DNA from: Poecilobothrus nobilitatus
Taxonomy: Eukaryota; Arthropoda; Insecta; Diptera; Dolichopodidae
Direction: 5' to 3'
Assembly (NCBI GenBank): GCA_947095535.1
Contig: OX352773.1
Coordinates: 91,732,670-91,796,669, forward strand
Length of the DNA stretch: 64,000 nucleotides
The notes under the pieces were generated by a model. The model saw nothing but the letters and a program-made list of their open reading frames with translations, had not been told where the DNA came from and made no database searches. Of this stretch, positions 58,911 to 64,000 are shown piece after piece. How positions within the stretch are numbered: the stretch's first letter is position 1; each line of letters begins with the position of its first letter. The translations under genes and the position numbers were made by a program.

Positions 58911-59059
58911 TATTTGGATACTAAAACAAATTACTTAAAAGTGAAAACATCATTAAAAATAAAATTAAACAAAGAATTTCCAACAAAATTAAACACTTAT
59001 TTCCACCATCTATTATCCTATATATTTTGTAAGATATATTATAAGTTATAATATATAAA
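58911..59059. other. AT-rich spacer
   Basis: Nothing recognised; the minus frame 58921-59112 has no domain. Confidence 0.5.
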
Positions 59060-59262
59060 ATAATAGACGGCGTAGAAATAAAGAAATATTTACGTCTCAT
59101 AGTCTTCTGCAATAGCTACAATTGAGTTATCAACGGTTTACTGAAACTAATGATTCCAGATTATTATTCATATTTGACTAACTGAAGCTTAGTCAAATAT
59201 GAATACTAAATGACTTAGTGAATGCCCTATGCTCTTTATAGCAGTGGGAAGGAATTAAGGAA
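59060..59262 (+). mobile_element. SINE family B copy 2 (body and tail only)
   Basis: Shares AATAGACGGCGTAGAAAT (59062-59079), ACTGAAACTAATGATTCC and TTAGTGAATGCCCTATGCTC (59217-59236) with 53.87-54.32 kb, in the same order. The spacing between first and last shared blocks is 157 bases here and 135 there. The difference falls where this copy carries an extra perfect hairpin (59165-59205). No tRNA-like head is visible upstream, so the copy is 5'-truncated. It ends in AAGGAATTAAGGAAAA. Confidence 0.55.
59165..59205. other. Perfect 17-bp stem-loop inside SINE B copy 2
   Basis: TATTCATATTTGACTAA (59165-59181) and TTAGTCAAATATGAATA (59189-59205) are exact inverted repeats around CTGAAGC. The corresponding place in the 54.2-kb copy lacks it. 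Confidence 0.85.
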
Positions 59263-59861
59263 AATATATATTATTAGTTTTTTCGCATAATCCCAATTAT
59301 AATTTATAATTTACTTGTTATTTCTTATGAAGTTAAGAATAATAATCATTTTTTTATGAAAAGTCAGCCTGTTTTTATAGTTTTATTTTTGGGTCAAACT
59401 TTTGGCAAAATCGTGAGATATTTGGTTTTTAAAAAAAGATGTGAAATTTTTTTTTTTTTTTAAATTCAACTTTGAACTATATCTCCACGACGGAAACACC
59501 TATTTCCACCGCTTGAAAATATTCTTTACATTTTGATCTACCAGACAAAAAGATCGAATAAATATATATCTGATAGATTAACTAGAAATATAACCGTTTT
59601 TGTGAAAAAACATAAAAACAACAAGGATGTTTTCAACTGTCGTTTTCGTTCTTAAATGACAAGATGCGCCATTAAGGACAAATATTTTTAGGAAGGTGGC
59701 AACGCCAAGTTTCCTTGAGATGTATGCTCCTATGTGGGTGATATACTAATTTGGTTCTACATATGCTGCAGAAGAGCCAATTTTTTCTTGGTCATTTTGC
59801 TTTTGAATAAAATAAGTTAATTTTGATTAAAAATTACCACATATTATATATTACATAGTAA
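59263..59861. other. No gene; possible old repeat next to mariner
   Basis: The stretch 59470-59780 is less AT-rich (ATATCTCCACGACGGAAACA, AAGGTGGCAACGCCAAGTTT, CTTGAGATGTATGCTCCTAT) and looks like an old dispersed repeat or decayed gene. I found no second copy in the window and no coding motif. Confidence 0.4.
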
Positions 59862-60781
59862 AGGGTTTTCCAATTTGAGTGCTATGATTTCTTTTCAAAA
59901 AAAAACACACTAATTATTAAGAAAATCTAAATGTTTTTTATTTAATGTGAAGTACAATCGATACAATTAAGTTCTGAATAAAACGTCATTCAAATAACCT
60001 CCACGACTTCTTTTGCAGGAACGAATTCGATGAACCCAATTTTTGAGCACTTTATCCACTAAATCAAGTCGTATGTCATGAATAGCACGTTCAATATTGA
60101 CTTCAAAAGCTGGAAGAGAGTCTGGTGTATTGCTAAAGACCAATGACTTCAAATAACCCCACAAGAAATAGTCTAATTGTGTTAAATCACAACTTCTTCG
60201 AGGAAATTTAATGTCACAATTTCTTGAAATAATCGAATCTCCAAACTTTTATCGCAATAATTCGGCTGTTGCACGTGCTGTGTGGCACGTAGACCCGTCT
60301 TGTTGAAACCAGATGTTGTCAAGATCAACTTCTTCCAATTTCGGCCATAAAAAGTTGGTTATCATCGACATATACCGCTCTCCATTGACAGTAACGATGT
60401 TACCAGCTTCATTTCGAAAGAAGTACGGACCGATGATTCCACCAGACCACACCAAACAACACCAAACTGTCCAAACTGATTCCAAAAAGCATACGAAACT
60501 GTCAATTTAGGTGAATGTAATGGTTGTTCATGAATAATTTGTGGATTTTCTTCGCACCAGAATCGACAGTTTTGTTTATTTACCACACCACTCAGATGAA
60601 AGTGAGTTATCGTTATCCAAGTTGTTCCAAGACAAAATCAGCAAATTCATGACGTTTACGGTGATCCATGATGAAATTGAAAACATTACTGAATAAAATG
60701 AAAAAAAAATTATAGATCATGACATACTACAAATGGCCGAAACATCACTTAGAAATCATATCACTCAAATTGGAAAACCCT
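59862..60781 (-). mobile_element. Internally deleted Tc1/mariner-type element
   Basis: Terminal inverted repeats start AGGGTTTTCCAATTTGAGTG (59862-59881) and match at the right end (60762-60781). They continue to 31 bp with a single mismatch, then diverge. At 920 bp it is shorter than full-length relatives (about 1.3 kb), so internal sequence is missing. It contains the transposase relic on the minus strand. The expected TA target duplication is not clean: left flank is AGTAA, right flank is ATACAT. So the ends may have been altered or my boundary may be off by a base or two. Well-kept termini with a broken gene mean it could only be moved in trans. Confidence 0.88.
59964..60669 (-). pseudogene. 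Tc1/mariner transposase relic, first catalytic Asp deleted
   Basis: The minus strand first reads MDHRKRHEFADFVLEQL (start at 60669), the region before the DDE/D core; the N-terminal DNA-binding domain is absent. The frame then jumps from DNDN to HFHLSGVVNKQNCRFW. Relatives have an FSDEAHF-type block here carrying the first catalytic Asp, so that residue is lost by a small deletion. Next come ENPQIIHEQPLHSPKLTV, a short extra segment with a frameshift (about 60440-60485), then WSGGIIGPYFFRNEAGNIVT, NIWFQQDGSTCHTARATAEL (second Asp, QQDG), a stop at 60249-60251, and in frame SCDLTQLDYFLWGYLKSL (third Asp, about 36 residues after the second by my count). The C-terminus is intact to about 59967. 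The protein is dead. Confidence 0.88.
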
Positions 60782-63700
60782 ATACATATGAACTTCCGTT
60801 TCAAAATAGTAAATAAAAGAAACTAAAAATATAATAAAATAAAAATATTATTAACAAAATTAAAATGTGTTACGTATTCCTTAGATAATTATATCTTTTT
60901 TTTTTCAATACTCGTATTCCTTTCAATATATATATACATATGCTGTATTAATTGTAAAATTTTATGAATATTTGTAATTAGCTTTTCTATTATAAATTTT
61001 CCATTTATCAAAATTACTATTTTATAACCCTTTTATATAAATTGACTTTTTTTATTTTTTTGTATTAACAATATGTGAAAGTATCTCTTTATGTTCATAA
61101 TAAATCCAATATACAATTTACGTATATATACATATTACATATGTATGTAAAATATTAATAGATACTTCTAAAATTTCATCATATAAAAAAAAAAACAAAA
61201 TTTAATATTCTTCAAAAAACCATAAAATAAAATGAAAAATGTTAGAAAACACAGCACAATCAAAAATCACAAAACAGCAGAATCAAAAAAAAAAAAAAAA
61301 AATAACAGAAAAAATAACTGAAATAAATTGAAGTTAAAAAATAATTGTATAATACGTATTGCGCTATAAAATATTGCACGTTGTGATAATAAAAAAAAAA
61401 AACAAAATAATAATGTTTAAGTAATAACAATAGTATAATAACAACAGTAACAGTAAAAAAAAAAAAACAAAAAAGAAAACAATAACAACAGTATACATAT
61501 ATAGAAATAAAAAACGAAAAAAAATATTAGTAAAAGAAGGACAAAGGGTAAAATAAAGAAGGACAATGGGTAAGATTTTATTTTTTAAGCACGTTCATTT
61601 TATATACATATAAATATATTAAATATACATATATATACATAATATGAATGTAAACATACATTAAAGGGTGAATCAACTTTCATATCACAATGAAATTTTC
61701 AGTATAGTGAAAATTACCACGATTTTCATTTTTTTATTTTTCTTATTTTTACGAATTTTCTAAAAAAATAATAATAACAACTCATTCTTATCACTAAAGT
61801 AATTTTAATCCCCCTTTTCTTTTCCTATATTCCATTGCTTGGAAAAAATTTTTCTATACTTTTTGGTATAAATCTTAGTGTATAAAAATAAAAAAAAAAT
61901 AACCATCCTTCTTCTTGTTCTTGTATCTATAATATAATATGCAAAAAAATAATAAATAAAATAAAAAAACAATCTTTACATATATACATCAACAATATAT
62001 ATGTATATATTATTATGGACTATACAACTATAATAGCAGTAACAGAAATTGGTATTAAAAACCATTTGGCAATAGTATAGAAATTTTCACTAGCAATTAT
62101 ATAACAGTATATACATATGTATAGTATACGTATACCATCATTAGAAAGAAAGTATCAAAAGACATCAAATAAAATAGAAACAACAAAACAAAAAAAAAAA
62201 AAAAACGAATTCAATTCATCTACCCTTAAATTATCAGTCAAAAAACTCTCTTCCTCCCACATTTTCTTTAAACAAAATTCATGTTTTTTATGTACAAAAA
62301 TTTTTTTGTTTCACTCTGTTGTGCATTGTGTATTGTATCATACAGCTGAGATATTATGGTCCAGCTACCAGAGATTTCATTTGTAAATCGATTTTTTTCT
62401 TTTTGTTTTTTATTTTCTTACACTTGGCAATTTTACATCTATCCATCTCTTCATTCAGGGACTGAGATAGCAAAAAATTGTATGTTCCTGTTTTTTATGC
62501 TGATTTTAGAAATTTTTGTTTTATTTTTTTTTTTACTTTCTTTAAGAAGTTTAAAAAAAAATGCAAAGAAAAAAAAAGAAAGGGTATAATTTAAAAAAAA
62601 AAAAAATATAAAATTACTTAAATGACCCCATCATGTGATTGACTCGTTTCTTTAAAATAACGAATTAAAGCTGTACTGAATTTATTGAGAAACACAACAA
62701 AAAAAAAAAAAAAAAATTAAAATAATTTTTAATGAATGTTAAAGAAATTTTAATTTAAATTTTTTTTTTAAATTATTCTAGAAAACATTTTGTTTTCCCC
62801 AAATTTCTGTATTGATGTAAAAAAAAAAATTCTGAAAGTAATAGAAAGATAAAAGTTTAAACTGTAATTAAAATTATTAAAATAATTGAAAAGAAAAGAT
62901 TCCGATATATTTAAAATAGCATCCTGTTAGGTAATAGTGAACATTTTAACATTTTGGATTATCCCGTCTTTTACAAATTACATACATGACAAATACGATT
63001 TGAATACGATTTGAATAGAATTACACCCCAGCATTAGAATTAAGTAATCATTTTCTTGCTGTACATATGTTTTAAGGACTCACAAAGGCTGACTATACAA
63101 AATATAAAAAGATTTCTAAATTTCATAAGGTAAATTCGAGTTTCGCAATAATTATATTCTTTTGTAACAACATACATTACATATGTATATCTTATTATTG
63201 AGAGTCTTTTAAAGTTTGGGGTAACAAAAATGAACAAATTGAAAACTAACTAAAAACTGCCTGAAAACTAATGGTAAATATTGGGTTTGTCATAATTAAT
63301 TTTCAAATAAAACAAATCTTTTAAAACATATTTTGTCCAAAAATTATTTATTACAAAAATAAAAGCTTATTTTTAAATATTCTAGAAGAAAAAGGTTCTA
63401 AGACCTTAATTCATCAAAAATGACTTAGAAGAATACTATAAGAATACTATTTAACTAATTGCTCAAAGAGGAAAAAAGCTAAAAATATAGCGACACTTTC
63501 AAGACCTAATAAGTTTCTATGAGATGGTGAAAAATCACAATCAAATCACTTAAAAGTAATAAAAATTTAATAAAGCTCAATATTGATAATAAAAAATAGA
63601 AAGATCCTAGAGAGATGTTCAAATTTATTTGGTCAATGAAAAAAGGATCTAACAAAATTAATTGAAATTTTGCAATTTTATAATGTTCATGTGTATTTCC

Positions 63701-64000
63701 AAAAAATTTTTTAATTGATTTTTGTTGTGTTTTTCTCTATTTAATTTTTTAAATATTATATGATCATTAATTTTCTGTTTCTGTTAATTTTAGAATTTTT
63801 TTTTTCAACAAACACACATTTTAGTATGAAAAATTTAAAACAAAAACTAATAATAACTAAATAATAATTCTTTTATTTGTTTTTCTTTTTGTTTTTCTTT
63901 TTTCTTTTTCTGTATCTACTCAGATAAGAAAATTTATTATATAAATATCAGTATTCGTTAATTCATTCCATTACCTTTTCACCATCTCCAGTTTTTCTCT
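60782..64000. other. AT-rich sequence, no gene
   Basis: No gene recognised. Poly-A tracts (61290-61308, 62190-62207, 62698-62717) and short TATACATA-type runs. Open frames at 62117-62386, 62356-62589 and 63040-63237 are low complexity with no domains. Confidence 0.6.

Noticed and set aside
60249..60485. Host SETMAR-like domesticated transposase
   Set aside because: Stops, frameshifts and a missing catalytic Asp, flanked by intact terminal repeats; an ordinary dead mariner.

Overview
This 64 kb window is very A+T-rich eukaryotic DNA (by eye roughly three quarters or more A+T). It has long homopolymer A/T tracts, (TA)n runs and many decayed mobile elements. I found no convincing host protein-coding gene, rRNA, functional tRNA or CRISPR array. 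The best host guess is a dipteran fly, from the repeat types. Several repeats carry the (GTCY)n microsatellite and terminal-hairpin layout known from dipteran mini-me/DINE-1-type elements, and insect-style non-LTR fragments, tRNA-derived SINEs and a Tc1/mariner copy are present. The window is most simply intergenic or deep intronic sequence. I cannot tell which.

Layout. 1-10.4 kb: AT-rich background with a non-LTR 3' end (2.54 kb), a tRNA-headed SINE-like unit (5.6-5.8 kb), an inverted-repeat element (7.8-8.6 kb) and a minus-strand non-LTR tail (8.6-8.9 kb). 10.4-20 kb: two copies of a TATACCC-hairpin repeat (family T), the second with five 142-bp tandem units; a non-LTR reverse-transcriptase C-terminus (14.3-15.1 kb); a copy of an AAT-rich repeat (family A/B); and a minus-strand non-LTR fragment (19.4-20.0 kb). 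20-34 kb: five copies of a GCACATTT-ended repeat (family H), a third T copy, a short copy of the D repeat (24.3 kb), and two SINEs of one family in opposite orientations (28.7 and 29.3 kb). 34-42.1 kb: a tRNA-like head, a minus-strand RNase H/tail non-LTR relic, a 2.2-kb tandem-array element (family D), and directly beside it a second A/B copy split by a roughly 960-bp element with arms of about 320 bp. 42-64 kb: mostly featureless AT-rich DNA, with an unidentified coding-like relic near 47 kb, two more non-LTR fragments, two copies of a second SINE family, a 280-bp foldback element, and an internally deleted mariner with well-preserved termini (59.86-60.78 kb).

None of the elements can move on its own. 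Reverse-transcriptase and transposase remnants carry stops, frameshifts or missing catalytic residues. The most interesting content is the set of non-autonomous repeats. Families T and D share one short core, (GTCY)n followed by CACGATAACTCAAAAA, inside otherwise different bodies with different tandem units. In addition, the nested element at 40.9 kb has an empty-site reference elsewhere in the same window.
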